Positions 36,669 through 47,035 are shown, counted from the first letter of the stretch. The stretch is DNA of 64,000 bases from Bradyrhizobium sp. STM 3843 (GCF_000239815.1 NZ_CAFK01000088.1:1-64000), one strand, 5' to 3'. Notes: a model not told the origin generated them from the sequence alone. A program made the numbers and translations.

Positions 36669-37601
36669 CTACTCCTTCACCGCGCCGGTCATCGCCGACA
36701 CATAGTGCTCGACGAAGAAGGCGTACAGGATCACGAGCGGCAGCGAGCCGACCAGGGCGCCGGCCATCAGCGAGCCCCATTTGTAGACGTCGCCATCGAC
36801 GAACTCGTTGACGATCGCGACCGGCACCGTCTTGTTCGGCGTCGATTGCAGGAAGGTCAGCGCGTAGATGAACTCGTTCCAGCACAGCGTGAACGAGAAG
36901 ATGAAGGCTGAGATCAGCCCGGGTACCGCGAGGGGCACCACGATCTTGACCAGGATCTGCCAGCGGCTGGCGCCGTCGATCAGCGCGCATTCCTCGAGCT
37001 CGAACGGGATGGTCTTGAAGTAGCCCATCAACAGCCAGGTCGAGAACGGGATCAGCAGCGTCGGATAGACCAGGATCAGCGACAGCGGCGAGTCGAACAG
37101 GCCGTAGGCCTGGATCACAGAGGCCAGCGGGATGAAAAGGATCGACGGCGGCACCAAATAGGCGAAGAAGATCAGGATGCCGACGGTATCGGCGCCCTTG
37201 AAGCGCAGCCGCACAATCGCATAGGCCGCAAGCACGGAGGCGATGATCGACAGCGTGGTGGCGCCGACCGCGACATACATCGTGTTCCAGAGCCAGCGCG
37301 GATATTGCGTCTCGAACAGCAGCTTCTGGATGTGTTTGAAAGTCGGATGCACAACCCAGAACGGGTTGTAGGTGTTCATGTCGATCAGCTGCTCGTCCGG
37401 CTTGATCGAGGTCAGCCCCATCCAATAGAACGGGAACAAGAGCACGACCAGGATGACGAACAGCGGCAGATAAAGCGTGATCAGCCGTCGCGGCAGCGAC
37501 TCCAGATAGCTCATACCTTCGCTGTCGTCGGAAGCGGCGAGCGCGGCCGCGTTCACGGTGGCCTGCGCAGCCGTCTTTGATTGCAGCATGGTGTCGGTCA
37601 T
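36669..37601 (-). CDS. Sugar ABC transporter permease 2
   Basis: 310 residues from ATG 37601, which overlaps the stop of the preceding permease. Six membrane segments are visible, and the EAA loop is EECALIDGASRWQILVKIVVPLAVPG. NEFIYALTFLQS and the C-terminal FFVEHYVSAMTGAVKE are typical of MalG/UgpE-type permeases. It is the second channel subunit of the importer encoded at 36669-41211. A Ser/Ala-rich 35-residue N-terminal extension precedes the first helix. Confidence 0.93.
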   Translation of the reverse strand: MTDTMLQSKTAAQATVNAAALAASDDSEGMSYLESLPRRLITLYLPLFVILVVLLFPFYWMGLTSIKPDEQLIDMNTYNPFWVVHPTFKHIQKLLFETQYPRWLWNTMYVAVGATTLSIIASVLAAYAIVRLRFKGADTVGILIFFAYLVPPSILFIPLASVIQAYGLFDSPLSLILVYPTLLIPFSTWLLMGYFKTIPFELEECALIDGASRWQILVKIVVPLAVPGLISAFIFSFTLCWNEFIYALTFLQSTPNKTVPVAIVNEFVDGDVYKWGSLMAGALVGSLPLVILYAFFVEHYVSAMTGAVKE

Positions 37602-38554
37602 TGGTCGGATCCTTGCTGCCATTTGCGCCGTTGCATGCCGAACCAGGAGATCGCGATCGCCGCGAGCAGGAACGGAATCATGGCGGTGGCGATCGCCGCG
37701 CCCTCGCCCAGCCGACCCGAGATGATGCCGCGCTGATAGCTTAAGGTCGCCATCAGATGGGTCGCATTCACGGGCCCGCCGCGGGTCAAGGCCCAGATCA
37801 GCTGGAAGTCGGTGAAGGTGAACAGCACCGAGAACGTCATCACGACCGCGATGATCGGGGTCAACAGCGGATAGGTGATGTAGCGGAAGCGCTGCCAATT
37901 GGTGGCGCCGTCGAGCGTGGCGGCTTCATACAGCGACGGCGACACGGTCTGCAGACCCGCCAGCAGCGTGATCGCCACAAACGGCACGCCGCGCCAGATA
38001 TTGGCGATGATCACGGAGGCGCGCGCCCAATTGGTGTCGCCGAGGAAATCGATGTTGTGGTTGATGATGCCGAGCTTGATCAGCGACCACGAGATGATCG
38101 AGAACTGCGCGTCATAAATCCACCAGAACGCGATCGCCGACAGCACTGTGGGCACAATGAAGGGGATCAGCACGATGGCGCGGATGATTGCCTTGAACGG
38201 CATGCGCCGGTTCAACAGCAGCGCGAGATAGAGCCCGATGGCGAATTTGATGGCGCTCGCGACGATGGTGTAGAGCAGCGTGTTGAATACCGCGAGCCAG
38301 AAGATCGCATCGTCCCAGAGCCATTCGTAATTCTCGAGGCCGACGAAGATGCCGGTACGGCCGATCTTCTCGTCGGTGAAGCTCATCCAGACGCCGAGCC
38401 CCAGCGGATAGGCCAGGAACAGGATCAGGAAGGCCGCCGCCGGCAGCATGAACCACAGCGCGATGAAGTTACGGTTGGTTTGCAGCCGCGACCACCAGGA
38501 TGGCTCGCCTGAGGCCACCGCACCTGCGGGCAGCGAAGTCTGAACGGTACTCAT
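37598..38554 (-). CDS. Sugar ABC transporter permease 1
   Basis: 318 residues with six membrane segments and the EAA loop YEAATLDGATNWQRFRYITYPLLTP, typical of MalF/UgpA-type permeases of the carbohydrate family 1. It pairs with the permease starting in its stop codon (ATGA overlap). The N-terminal 30 residues are soluble. A palindromic repeat lies between it and the binding-protein gene upstream. Confidence 0.93.
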   Translation of the reverse strand: MSTVQTSLPAGAVASGEPSWWSRLQTNRNFIALWFMLPAAAFLILFLAYPLGLGVWMSFTDEKIGRTGIFVGLENYEWLWDDAIFWLAVFNTLLYTIVASAIKFAIGLYLALLLNRRMPFKAIIRAIVLIPFIVPTVLSAIAFWWIYDAQFSIISWSLIKLGIINHNIDFLGDTNWARASVIIANIWRGVPFVAITLLAGLQTVSPSLYEAATLDGATNWQRFRYITYPLLTPIIAVVMTFSVLFTFTDFQLIWALTRGGPVNATHLMATLSYQRGIISGRLGEGAAIATAMIPFLLAAIAISWFGMQRRKWQQGSDQ

Positions 38555-38594
38555 TCCCAGAGCAGCTCCAATTGGGCCGTAGCAACTATCAAAG

Positions 38595-38707
38595 CGTCAT
38601 TCCGGGGCAAGGCCGAAGGCCTTGAACCCGGAATCTCGAGATTGGCTTTGCTCATCTCCTCACCTCGGGATTCCGGGTTCGATGCTTCGCATCGCCCCGG
38701 AATGACA
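38595..38707. repeat. Dispersed palindromic repeat inside the ABC operon
   Basis: CGTCATTCCGGGGC at the left end pairs with GCCCCGGAATGACAG at the right. Inner arms are CCGGAATCTCG/CGGGATTCCGG. It sits between the binding-protein and permease genes, where such elements often lower permease expression relative to binding protein. Confidence 0.82.
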
Positions 38708-38764
38708 GCAGGTACGCAGGGTAGGCAAAGCCTGGCGCGACTACCCTGCGTCTATGTCACGTCC

Positions 38765-40087
38765 TCACCTAAAGATGCGCTTGGCCGAACGTTCGGCCGT
38801 GGCCATCGCGGTCTTCACATCCTCGCGCCCGGTGCAATAGTTCGCGAACATGTCGACCACGACGAAGTCGGCGATCGCGGCCGCCGCGGCCTCGCCGAGC
38901 TTGCCGACACCAGCCGGCGTCTGCGCGGTGGCGGCGACTGAACGGTACGGCGTGGTCTTGGGATCGGCGGTCCAGATCGGATTGGCGTCGTAGGCCTTGA
39001 GGAAGTGCGACAGATAGCCCTGCGCCGCCTCGATCCACGGGTTGAACTGGTCCGGCTCCAGCATGAAGGCGGTGAACGCCTTGCAGGTCTGCGGATATTT
39101 GGTGAAGTTGTAGACCAGGATCGGAAAGCCGAGATGCAGTTCGCGGGTCTTGCCGTCGAGACCCGCCGGCAGATGCGCGTGATTCATATCCTCGGCGATC
39201 TGCGGGTTCTCCTTCTTCGCCGTCACATAGATCGAGATGCCGTTGACGGTGAGATAGAGCTGGCCGGCGAGGAAGGCCTTGTTGTTGGACGAGTCGTTCC
39301 AGGATGCCGTGCCCGGCACGAAATTGTCGTAGAGGCCCTTGACGTATTCGAGCGCCTTGGCCGTCTCCGGCGAGTTGACGACGACCTTGTTGTCCTTGTC
39401 GATCAGGTTGCCGCCATGTGCCCACAGCGCCCAATGAACCCAGCCATTGGCGTCGCCCGAGGCGTGGCCGAGCGCCATGCCCGCCGGGGTGCCGTTCTTG
39501 TTCATGGCCTTCACCAGCTCGGAAAAGCCGGCAAGGTCCTTCGGGAATTCCTTGAAGCCCGCCTTCTCCATCGCCGCGACGCGGTAGTTGACGAGGCCGC
39601 CGGTCGCGGCCACCGGGATGCCGATCCATTTGCCGTCGAGCATGCCATAGGCCTTTCCCGAGTCGGTCCAGCCTCCGCATTTATTGCCGAGGTAATCGGC
39701 GACATCAGTCATGTCGACGCATTTGGCGGAGAACAGGAACGGCAGCGTGTAGAGGCCCCAGACCATGTCGAGCCCCTGCCCCGTATTGGCCGCGACTGAG
39801 GCCTTGGGCTGGACGTCGTCATAAGATTCATTGGAGACGTTGATCGTGACGTTGTTGGCCTTCTGGAAGGCGTCGACGATCTTCATAAAGGCGACGTCTT
39901 CGGCCTCGACGAAGCGCTTCCAGCGCAGCAGGTTGATCTTGGCGCCAGGCTCCGGCTTCCAGGGCGACGTCTGCGCCCACGCCTTGGCATAGCCGAGCAG
40001 CTGTTCGCTGGACATGGTCGCGGCCGCGGCCAGCACGGTCGCGCCGCCCTTGAGCAGAGACCGCCGATCGGTCAGGAAATCAGCCAT
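38765..40087 (-). CDS. Extracellular solute-binding protein (sugar ABC importer)
   Basis: 440 residues. The N-terminus has DRRSLLKGG followed by a hydrophobic stretch, a Tat-like twin-arginine signal, with cleavage expected near AWAQT. The mature protein resembles family 1 sugar-binding proteins (INVSNESYDDVQPKASVAA, GLDMVWGLYTLPFLFSAK). It catches the substrate in the periplasm for the adjacent permeases. GGGAG lies upstream of the ATG. Substrate unknown; the divergent sugar-acid dehydratase and SDRs suggest a sugar, aldonate or polyol. Confidence 0.92.
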   Translation of the reverse strand: MADFLTDRRSLLKGGATVLAAAATMSSEQLLGYAKAWAQTSPWKPEPGAKINLLRWKRFVEAEDVAFMKIVDAFQKANNVTINVSNESYDDVQPKASVAANTGQGLDMVWGLYTLPFLFSAKCVDMTDVADYLGNKCGGWTDSGKAYGMLDGKWIGIPVAATGGLVNYRVAAMEKAGFKEFPKDLAGFSELVKAMNKNGTPAGMALGHASGDANGWVHWALWAHGGNLIDKDNKVVVNSPETAKALEYVKGLYDNFVPGTASWNDSSNNKAFLAGQLYLTVNGISIYVTAKKENPQIAEDMNHAHLPAGLDGKTRELHLGFPILVYNFTKYPQTCKAFTAFMLEPDQFNPWIEAAQGYLSHFLKAYDANPIWTADPKTTPYRSVAATAQTPAGVGKLGEAAAAAIADFVVVDMFANYCTGREDVKTAMATAERSAKRIFR

Positions 40088-40149
40088 CTGAAGTTTTCTC
40101 CCATTGCAATATTCTGCTTGTTGTTGTGGTCGCGTCGAACGGCCGGCGG

Positions 40150-41211
<1,062 letters not shown>

Positions 41212-41339
41212 AGATCTGTTCCCTCCACGGACTTGCTATGCTTGCCACGGACGTTGCCGCAGCTTTGGTTTTGTTGCAAAGCGTCTTAGCAGAATTTTCG
41301 TACGGTGTCGTTGGATCAAAGTCGTAAGTTGCGACCTCT

Positions 41340-41420
41340 TGTCACTGACATTGCGTGCGGATTTTCGACATGCGACATTGGCCAACTTGTGAAGATGCAC
41401 ACGATCAGGGCATGTGTGCA
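41340..41420. promoter_or_regulatory. Divergent promoter region with operator-like palindromes
   Basis: TGTCACTGACA (41340-41350) is a perfect 5-1-5 palindrome. TGCACA (41396-41401) and TGTGCA (41415-41420) are perfect arms with 13 bases between. The first lies mid-way between the divergent genes, while the second is just upstream of the dehydratase ribosome site. No regulator gene is next to them. Confidence 0.4.
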
Positions 41421-41434
41421 GTGCGGGAGGAACC

Positions 41435-43240
41435 ATGAACAAGCCGATCACCGGCGTGAGGCGTCAACTGCGCTCCAGCGCGTGGTTCAACGATCCCACC
41501 AATCCGGGCATGACCGCACTCTATCTCGAGCGCTACCTGAATTACGGTCTGACCCGCGCTGAATTGCAGTCGGGCAAGCCGATCATCGGCATTGCCCAAA
41601 CCGGCAACGACCTGTCGCCCTGCAATCGCCACCATCTCGAATTGGCACACCGCGTCCGTGAAGGCATCCGTGCCGCCGGCGGCATCGCGATGGAGTTTCC
41701 GACCCATCCGATCCAGGAGACCGGCAAACGGCCGACGGCGGCGCTCGACCGCAACCTCGCTTATCTCGGCCTGGTCGAGGTGCTGTTCGGCTACCCGCTC
41801 GACGGCGTGGTGCTGACCACGGGCTGCGACAAGACCACGCCGGCCTGCCTGATGGCGGCGGCGACGGTGAACATTCCCGCGATCGTGCTCTCGGGCGGCC
41901 CGATGCTCAACGGCTGGCACGAGGGCCAGCGCACCGGCTCCGGCACCGTGGTGTGGAAGTCGCGCGAGCGGCTCGCCGCCGGCGAGATCGATTATGAGGA
42001 GTTCATGGAGATCGTGGCCTCCTCGGCGCCTTCGATCGGCCACTGCAACACCATGGGCACGGCCTCGACCATGAACGCGCTGGCGGAGGCGCTCGGCATG
42101 TCACTGCCGGGCTGCGCGGCCATCCCCGCGCCCTATCGCGAGCGCGGCCAGATCGCTTACGAGACCGGCAAGCGCATCGTCGACATGGTGTGGGAGGACC
42201 TAAAGCCGTCCGATATCCTGACGCGCAAGGCGTTCGAGAACTGCATCGTGGTCAATTCCGCGATCGGCGGCTCGACCAATGCCCCGATCCATATCAATGC
42301 GCTGGCGCGCCATATCGGCGTCGAGCTCGATATCGACGACTGGCAAAAAGTCGGCCATGACGTGCCGCTGTTGGTCAACATGCAGCCGGCCGGCTTCTAT
42401 CTCGGCGAGGAATTCCATCGCGCCGGCGGCGTGCCCGCCGTCATCCACGAATTGATGCGGCACAACCGTATCCATGAGGACGCGATCACCGCGAATGGCC
42501 GCGCCATGGGCGACAATTGCCGCGAAGCGCCCAAGCCCGACGGCGAGGTGATCTGGAGCTACGACAAGCCGCTGGTGAAGGATGCCGGCTTCCTGGTGCT
42601 GCGCGGCAACCTGTTCGATTCCGCGATCATGAAGACCAGCGTGATCTCGACGGAATTCCGCGACCGCTATTTGAGCAACCCGAAGGACCCGAACGCCTTC
42701 GAGGGCCGCGCCATCGTCTTCGAGGGTCCTGAGGATTATCACCACCGGATCGAGGATCCCGCACTCGACATCGACGAGCACTGCGTGCTGTTCATCCGCG
42801 GCGCCGGCCCGATCGGCTATCCCGGCGGCGCCGAGGTGGTGAACATGCAGCCGCCGGCCGCGCTGATCAAACGTGGCATCCTGTCCCTGCCCTGCATCGG
42901 TGACGGCCGGCAGTCCGGCACCTCGGGCTCGCCCTCGATCCTGAACGCGTCGCCGGAGGCTGCGGCAGACGGCGGTCTTGCGATTCTCAAGACCGGCGAC
43001 CGGGTGCGCATCGATCTGAACAAGGGCTCGGCCAACATCCTGATCTCCGACGAGGAGGTCGCCAAGCGCCACGCCGAGCTGAAGGCCAAAGGCGGCTTCC
43101 AGCATCCGGCCAACCAGACGCCGTGGCAGGAGCTCTATCGCAAGACCGTGGGCCAGCACGCCACCGGCGCCTGCATGGAATTTGCCACCCGCTATCACGA
43201 CATCGCCGGCAAGGTCGGCGTCGCGCGCCACAACCACTAG
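41435..43240 (+). CDS. IlvD/Edd family sugar-acid dehydratase (arabinonate/xylonate type)
   Basis: 601 residues from ATG 41435 with GGGAGGA upstream; the frame is open slightly further, to 41414. Three iron-sulfur cysteines are visible, in [22 protein letters not shown] and [12 protein letters not shown], the arrangement of the [2Fe-2S] pentonate dehydratases. [13 protein letters not shown] and [12 protein letters not shown] are conserved. The probable reaction removes water from an aldonate (L-arabinonate, D-xylonate, D-fuconate type) to give a 2-keto-3-deoxy acid. Two SDR genes follow, and the importer is divergent. It is too unlike biosynthetic IlvD to be the branched-chain enzyme. Confidence 0.87.
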   Translation: MNKPITGVRRQLRSSAWFNDPTNPGMTALYLERYLNYGLTRAELQSGKPIIGIAQTGNDLSPCNRHHLELAHRVREGIRAAGGIAMEFPTHPIQETGKRPTAALDRNLAYLGLVEVLFGYPLDGVVLTTGCDKTTPACLMAAATVNIPAIVLSGGPMLNGWHEGQRTGSGTVVWKSRERLAAGEIDYEEFMEIVASSAPSIGHCNTMGTASTMNALAEALGMSLPGCAAIPAPYRERGQIAYETGKRIVDMVWEDLKPSDILTRKAFENCIVVNSAIGGSTNAPIHINALARHIGVELDIDDWQKVGHDVPLLVNMQPAGFYLGEEFHRAGGVPAVIHELMRHNRIHEDAITANGRAMGDNCREAPKPDGEVIWSYDKPLVKDAGFLVLRGNLFDSAIMKTSVISTEFRDRYLSNPKDPNAFEGRAIVFEGPEDYHHRIEDPALDIDEHCVLFIRGAGPIGYPGGAEVVNMQPPAALIKRGILSLPCIGDGRQSGTSGSPSILNASPEAAADGGLAILKTGDRVRIDLNKGSANILISDEEVAKRHAELKAKGGFQHPANQTPWQELYRKTVGQHATGACMEFATRYHDIAGKVGVARHNH

Positions 43241-43248
43241 CCGACCGG

Positions 43249-43370
43249 CGTCATTCCGGGGGCGCGCGAAGCGCGAGCTATGATGCGCAATTGCGCATCT
43301 GAGAATCCATACTCACGATCGTGGTCATGGATTCCGGCCCTGCGTGCTTCGCACGCATCCCGGAATGACG
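43249..43370. repeat. Dispersed palindromic repeat
   Basis: CGTCATTCCGGG and CCCGGAATGACG form the ends. GAATCCAT/ATGGATTC and GCGCGAAGCGCG stems are inside. It lies between the dehydratase and the first SDR. The centre closely matches that of 8445-8542. Confidence 0.87.
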
Positions 43371-43409
43371 ACGAAAGAATTCGAGACAAGAAATTCGAGG
43401 AAGCTCCCC

Positions 43410-44144
43410 ATGTCAGACCGCCTCAAGGGCAAGCGCGCCTTTGTTACCGCAGCCGCAGCCGGCATCGGCCGCGCCTGCGCCATCGCCTTTGCCCGCGAGG
43501 GCGCCACGGTGTTCGCGACCGATATCGACGAGAAGGGTCTCGCGACGCTGAAGAGCGAAGGCATCACCGAGACCGCTCTTCTCAATGTCCGCGACACGGC
43601 CGCCGTGAATGCGATGGCCGAGCGGGTCGGCAAGATCGAGATCCTGCTCAATGCCGCCGGCTTCGTGCATCACGGCACCATCCTCGATTGCTCCGACGAG
43701 GATTTCGATTTCTCCTTCGACTTGAACGTCAAGTCGATGCATCGCACCATCCGGGCCTTCCTGCCGAAAATGCTCGACCAGGGCGGCGGCGCCATCGTCA
43801 ACATCGCGTCCGCCGCCGGCGTGTTCAAGGCGGCACCGAACCGCTACGTCTACGCCGCCACCAAGGCCGCAGTCGGAGCGCTGACCCGCTCGGTCGCCGC
43901 CGACTTCGTCGGCAAACGCATCCGCTGCAACTGCATCTGCCCCGGCACGGTCGAGACGCCGTCGATGCTGGGCCGGGCGGCGGCCGCCGGTGCAGGTGGC
44001 CTCGAGACCTTCATCTCGCGGCAACCGATGGGCCGGCTCGGCACCCCAGAGGAGATCGCGCATCTGGCCGTCTATCTCGCCAGCGACGAAAGCGCGTTCA
44101 CGACCGGCGTAGCGCACTGCATCGACGGCGGCTGGACGCTCTGA
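43410..44144 (+). CDS. SDR family dehydrogenase (sugar-acid pathway)
   Basis: 244 residues from ATG 43410, with GAGGAAG eight bases upstream. TAAAAGIGRACAIAF is the NAD loop (the usual TGxxxGxG varied to TAAAAGIG), NIASAAG supplies Ser and YVYAATKAA the Tyr/Lys pair. VETPSMLGR and GRLGTPEEIAHLAVYLASDES are typical. TAAAQGIGRA-type loops are common in 2-keto-3-deoxy-L-fuconate dehydrogenases, so it may act directly on the dehydratase product. Confidence 0.85.
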   Translation: MSDRLKGKRAFVTAAAAGIGRACAIAFAREGATVFATDIDEKGLATLKSEGITETALLNVRDTAAVNAMAERVGKIEILLNAAGFVHHGTILDCSDEDFDFSFDLNVKSMHRTIRAFLPKMLDQGGGAIVNIASAAGVFKAAPNRYVYAATKAAVGALTRSVAADFVGKRIRCNCICPGTVETPSMLGRAAAAGAGGLETFISRQPMGRLGTPEEIAHLAVYLASDESAFTTGVAHCIDGGWTL

Positions 44145-44150
44145 CTCGCT

Positions 44151-44253
44151 CCTCATCCTGAGGAGCCGCGCAGCGGCGTCTCGAAGGATGAGGCCTCGGA
44201 TGCCCATTGAGGCCTCATGGTTCGAGACGCGCTTCGCGCTCCTCACCATGAGG
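44151..44253. repeat. Dispersed palindromic repeat (CCTCATCCTGAGG class)
   Basis: CCTCATCCTGAGGAGCCGCG and CGCTCCTCACCATGAGG form the ends. GTCTCGAAGGATGAGGCCTC pairs with GAGGCCTCATGGTTCGAGAC in the middle. This is a different repeat class from the GTCATTCCGG type. Confidence 0.8.
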
Positions 44254-44275
44254 GTCTTACAGCGGAGATTTCTCC

Positions 44276-45022
44276 ATGAACCAGATCGACCTCACCAACC
44301 GCTGCGCAATCGTCACCGGCGGCGCGCAAGGGTTCGGCCGCGCCGTCACCGAGCGCTTCGTCAAATCCGGCGCCAAGGTCGCGATCTGGGATCACGACAG
44401 CGCGCTCGCAGACAAAACAGCGAAGGAAATTGGCTCCGCTGTCATTGCGCTCAAGGTCGATGTTACCGACCCCGCCGCCGTGGAAACAGCACGCGATGAG
44501 ACGCTGAAAGCCTTCGGCCGCATCGACATCCTCGTCAACAATGCCGGCATCGCCGGCGTCAACAGGACGGTGTGGGAGACCGATCTCGAGGAATGGCGCA
44601 AGGTGCTGCGCATCAATCTCGACGGCCCTTTCATCTGCTGCAAGGCGATCGTGCCCCAGATGCTCGCGCAGAAATACGGCCGCATCGTCAACATCGCCTC
44701 CATCGCCGGCAAGGAAGGCAATCCCAACGCCGCGCACTACTCGGCCTCGAAGGCCGGGCTGATCGCGCTGACCAAATCGCTCGGCAAGGAGCTGGCGCAG
44801 CATGACATCACGGTCAACGCCGTCACGCCAGCCGCCGCGAAAACCGCGATCTTCGACCAGCTGACCCAGACCCACATCGACTTCATGCTGTCAAAAATTC
44901 CGAAGGGTCGCTTCGTGCTGGTGGAAGAATTGGCCGCGATGGTCGCCTGGCTCGCGTCGGAGGACTGCTCGTTCTCGACCGGTGCCGTGTTCGACATCTC
45001 CGGCGGCCGCGCGACGTATTGA
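44276..45022 (+). CDS. SDR family dehydrogenase (sugar dehydrogenase-like)
   Basis: 248 residues. TGGAQGFGRAVTERF is the NAD loop, NNAGIAG the stabilising motif, NIASIAGKEGNPNAAHYSASKAGL supplies the Ser/Tyr/Lys set. GAVFDISGGRATY closes the fold. Likely an aldose or deoxy-sugar-acid dehydrogenase acting in the same pathway as the dehydratase upstream. GGAGA precedes the ATG. A hairpin at 45057-45080 may end the transcript. Confidence 0.88.
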   Translation: MNQIDLTNRCAIVTGGAQGFGRAVTERFVKSGAKVAIWDHDSALADKTAKEIGSAVIALKVDVTDPAAVETARDETLKAFGRIDILVNNAGIAGVNRTVWETDLEEWRKVLRINLDGPFICCKAIVPQMLAQKYGRIVNIASIAGKEGNPNAAHYSASKAGLIALTKSLGKELAQHDITVNAVTPAAAKTAIFDQLTQTHIDFMLSKIPKGRFVLVEELAAMVAWLASEDCSFSTGAVFDISGGRATY

Positions 45023-45056
45023 TTTCTACAAGCGTGCTCGTCGCCGGCAACCAGTC

Positions 45057-45080
45057 ATCGCCCGGCTTTGACCGGGCGAT
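45057..45080. terminator. Hairpin after the sugar-acid operon
   Basis: ATCGCCCGG (45057-45065) and CCGGGCGAT (45072-45080) pair perfectly around a 6-base loop, 35 bp after the SDR stop. Outer bases CCAGT/CAGTAAT look like the repeat class at 3709 and 19949. Confidence 0.55.
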
Positions 45081-45200
45081 CCAGTAATCGCCGGCAGCGG
45101 TTCTCGATCGAAAGGCCGCGGCAAGCTTCGCCGGCAAGTCCTCCAACGGTTTCGCAGCGACGTGTCGCACACCTAACCGTTCCTCAATGGAGCCGACATC

Positions 45201-45590
45201 ATGATCCACGAAGGCGGTTGTTTCTGCGGCGCGGTGCGCTTCCGATGCGAAGGCGAGCCGCTCAATGTGCGCGCCTGCCACTGCCGCAATTGCCAGAAGG
45301 CAATGGGCGCGCCCTACTTCGCCCGCGCACTGTTCGAGCATCGCGCGCTGACGATAGAAGGCGAGATCGCTCGCTACCCGTCATCGGATGCGCTCGACCG
45401 GCTCTTCTGCCCGACATGCGGAACGCGACTGTTCTCCTGGCGCAAGACACGGCCCGTGGTCGGCGTCGCGCTCGCCGCCTTCGACGACCGCAACGCCTTT
45501 GCGCCGACCGAGCACATCTGGGTGTCGGAGAAGATGGGGTGGGTCCAGCTCAACGACGGTTTGGCGCAATATCCAGAGAATCCACCGTAA
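45201..45590 (+). CDS. GFA family protein (glutathione-dependent formaldehyde-activating fold)
   Basis: 129 residues with the zinc-binding cysteines GGCFCGAVRF, ACHCRNCQK and FCPTCGTRLF of the GFA/CENP-V fold. True Gfa speeds formation of S-hydroxymethylglutathione, but most family members have no known activity. GGAG lies nine bases upstream of the ATG. It stands alone between the sugar-acid operon and the convergent toxin-antitoxin pair. Confidence 0.9.
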   Translation: MIHEGGCFCGAVRFRCEGEPLNVRACHCRNCQKAMGAPYFARALFEHRALTIEGEIARYPSSDALDRLFCPTCGTRLFSWRKTRPVVGVALAAFDDRNAFAPTEHIWVSEKMGWVQLNDGLAQYPENPP

Positions 45591-45625
45591 GCTGGCTGGT
45601 GATATCGAGCAACTCGCCGCGTTTG

Positions 45626-45922
45626 TCAGCTGAAGAGGCCCGGCCGAAGATGCCTCGCATGATGAAGCACAGCGCGGATTTCAACCGTGTCGCCCCCGAC
45701 CGTGTAAAAGATGAGGTGAGATTGGAAGCGGAAACGGCGCAAGCCAGCCCGCAATTCGTCAGCGCGTTGACCGATGTCTGGGAAATCCGCGAGCAGTCCA
45801 AAGCTTCGGATCAAGCCGGCATAGTAGGCCTCAGCCTGATAGGCTCCGAAAGCCGCTTCAGTGTAGTCGTAAATCTGAATGAGGTCCCCGCGCGCGCGGG
45901 TCGTGATCCGATAATTACCCAC
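45626..45922 (-). CDS. ParE/RelE-type toxin
   Basis: 98 residues from GTG 45922, a normal ParE length. YRITTRARGDLIQIYDYTEAAFG, LLADFPDIGQRADELRAGLRRFRFQSHLIFYTV and EIRAVLHHARHL follow the ParE pattern closely. ParE toxins inhibit gyrase; RelE relatives cleave mRNA at the ribosome. The GTG overlaps the antitoxin stop by eight bases, which argues for this start rather than the longer open frame. The toxin looks intact. Confidence 0.85.
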   Translation of the reverse strand: MGNYRITTRARGDLIQIYDYTEAAFGAYQAEAYYAGLIRSFGLLADFPDIGQRADELRAGLRRFRFQSHLIFYTVGGDTVEIRAVLHHARHLRPGLFS

Positions 45923-46124
45923 GCCGCCGTGCTGCCACGTGAGACCGCGCAGCCGCGAGTATGTCGTCCGGCGTCTCCATGGTGAACGTGTCGCAGTCGG
46001 GCTGCGCAAAATATTCGCGATAGCGCGCAAGCTGCTCGTCGCGCGTCAACGCGTTCCACTCGGCAAGCTCCGCCTCGGTCGGCGGGAGCGCGGAAGGCAT
46101 GATACCGGCAATTGCATCCGTCAT
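45915..46124 (-). CDS. Antitoxin partner of the ParE-type toxin
   Basis: 69 residues from ATG 46124; a TTG at 46163 is an alternative. ALPPTEAELAEWNALTRDEQLARYREYF is helical and acidic, and the tail ILAAARSHVAARRRG is basic. The order antitoxin-then-toxin with an 8-bp overlap is standard. It resembles short ParD-like or plasmid-stabilisation antitoxins but has no clear ribbon-helix-helix. TATAAT at 46131-46136 lies just seven bases before ATG 46124, so the mRNA from that box would have little or no leader. Confidence 0.75.
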   Translation of the reverse strand: MTDAIAGIMPSALPPTEAELAEWNALTRDEQLARYREYFAQPDCDTFTMETPDDILAAARSHVAARRRG

Positions 46125-46223
46125 GTCCAAATTATAGCCGCGATCGGCCCCAAAAGCGAGCAAAATGGCTCATCTCGGGCTAGCAGCCTCAAGCCATGCT
46201 TCTTGCGCGACGTCTCAAGCAAC

Positions 46224-46237
46224 ATGATGTAAATCAT
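46224..46237. promoter_or_regulatory. FNR/CRP-family site candidate
   Basis: ATGAT-GTAA-ATCAT is a perfect 5-4-5 palindrome; its core TGAT-N4-ATCA matches the FNR/Dnr half-site spacing, though the outer bases are A/T, not the T/A of TTGAT-N4-ATCAA. It lies 79 bp upstream of the M50 protease start and 100 bp upstream of the antitoxin start. Confidence 0.4.
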
Positions 46238-46315
46238 CGCAAGCGCGGGAAAATCGTGTGAGCTAGCGGACTAGACGTCGGTCGTATCAGCGGTCAACCT
46301 CGACGGAACTTCAGC

Positions 46316-46996
46316 TTGAACATCTCCCTCTACGACATTTCGGTCTGGGTGCTGCCGCTGGTCATCGCCATCACCTTCCATGAGGCCGCGCACGGCTTCG
46401 TGGCGTGGCGGTTCGGGGACGAGACCGCGTTGCGACTGGGTCGCGTCAGCTTCAATCCGCTCAAGCATATCGATCCGTTCGGGACGCTGCTGCTGCCGGC
46501 CATGCTGCTGCTGTCGGGCTCGCCGTTCCTGTTCGGCTACGCCAAACCGGTGCCGGTCGACTTTCGCAATCTGAAACCTCTGCGGGCCGGCATGGTGATG
46601 GTGGCCCTGGCCGGGCCCGGCACCAACATCCTGCTGGCGGTCGCGGCCGCGCTGGCATTCCACGTGGTGCCGCTGGTCCCGCCAGAGGCTGCGCGCTGGG
46701 TGGCGCACAATCTATACAATGCGGTGCTGATCAATATCCTCCTGGCTGTCTTCAACATGCTACCGATCCCGCCGCTCGACGGTGGCCGGGTCGCCGTCGG
46801 CCTGCTGCCCCGTCCATTGGCCGTGCCGCTGGCGCGCTTGGAACCGTTTGGCATGCTGATTCTGGTGGCGATTTTGATCCTTCTGCCCTTGGCTGGCGCC
46901 CAGTTCGGTCTAAATCTTGATGTTGTGTCAAGGCTGGTGCGCGCCACCACCGATTCTATCTTCCAGCTTCTTCTGCTATTGACCGGCAACGCCTAG
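46316..46996 (+). CDS. Site-2 protease family protein (M50)
   Basis: 226 residues, mostly membrane (about six segments), starting at TTG 46316. The zinc ligands are in the first helix, ITFHEAAHGFVAW (HExxH), and NMLPIPPLDGGRVAVGLLP holds the third ligand, the Asp of LDGG. It lacks a PDZ domain, so it belongs to the small S2P group without RseP-type regulation. It would cut a substrate within the membrane. The next gene, 39 bp on, encodes a protein with one C-terminal membrane anchor. Confidence 0.88.
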   Translation: MNISLYDISVWVLPLVIAITFHEAAHGFVAWRFGDETALRLGRVSFNPLKHIDPFGTLLLPAMLLLSGSPFLFGYAKPVPVDFRNLKPLRAGMVMVALAGPGTNILLAVAAALAFHVVPLVPPEAARWVAHNLYNAVLINILLAVFNMLPIPPLDGGRVAVGLLPRPLAVPLARLEPFGMLILVAILILLPLAGAQFGLNLDVVSRLVRATTDSIFQLLLLLTGNA

Positions 46997-47035
46997 TTCG
47001 AGGCGGGGATTGGGGAAACGAGACCCGAGGCATTC

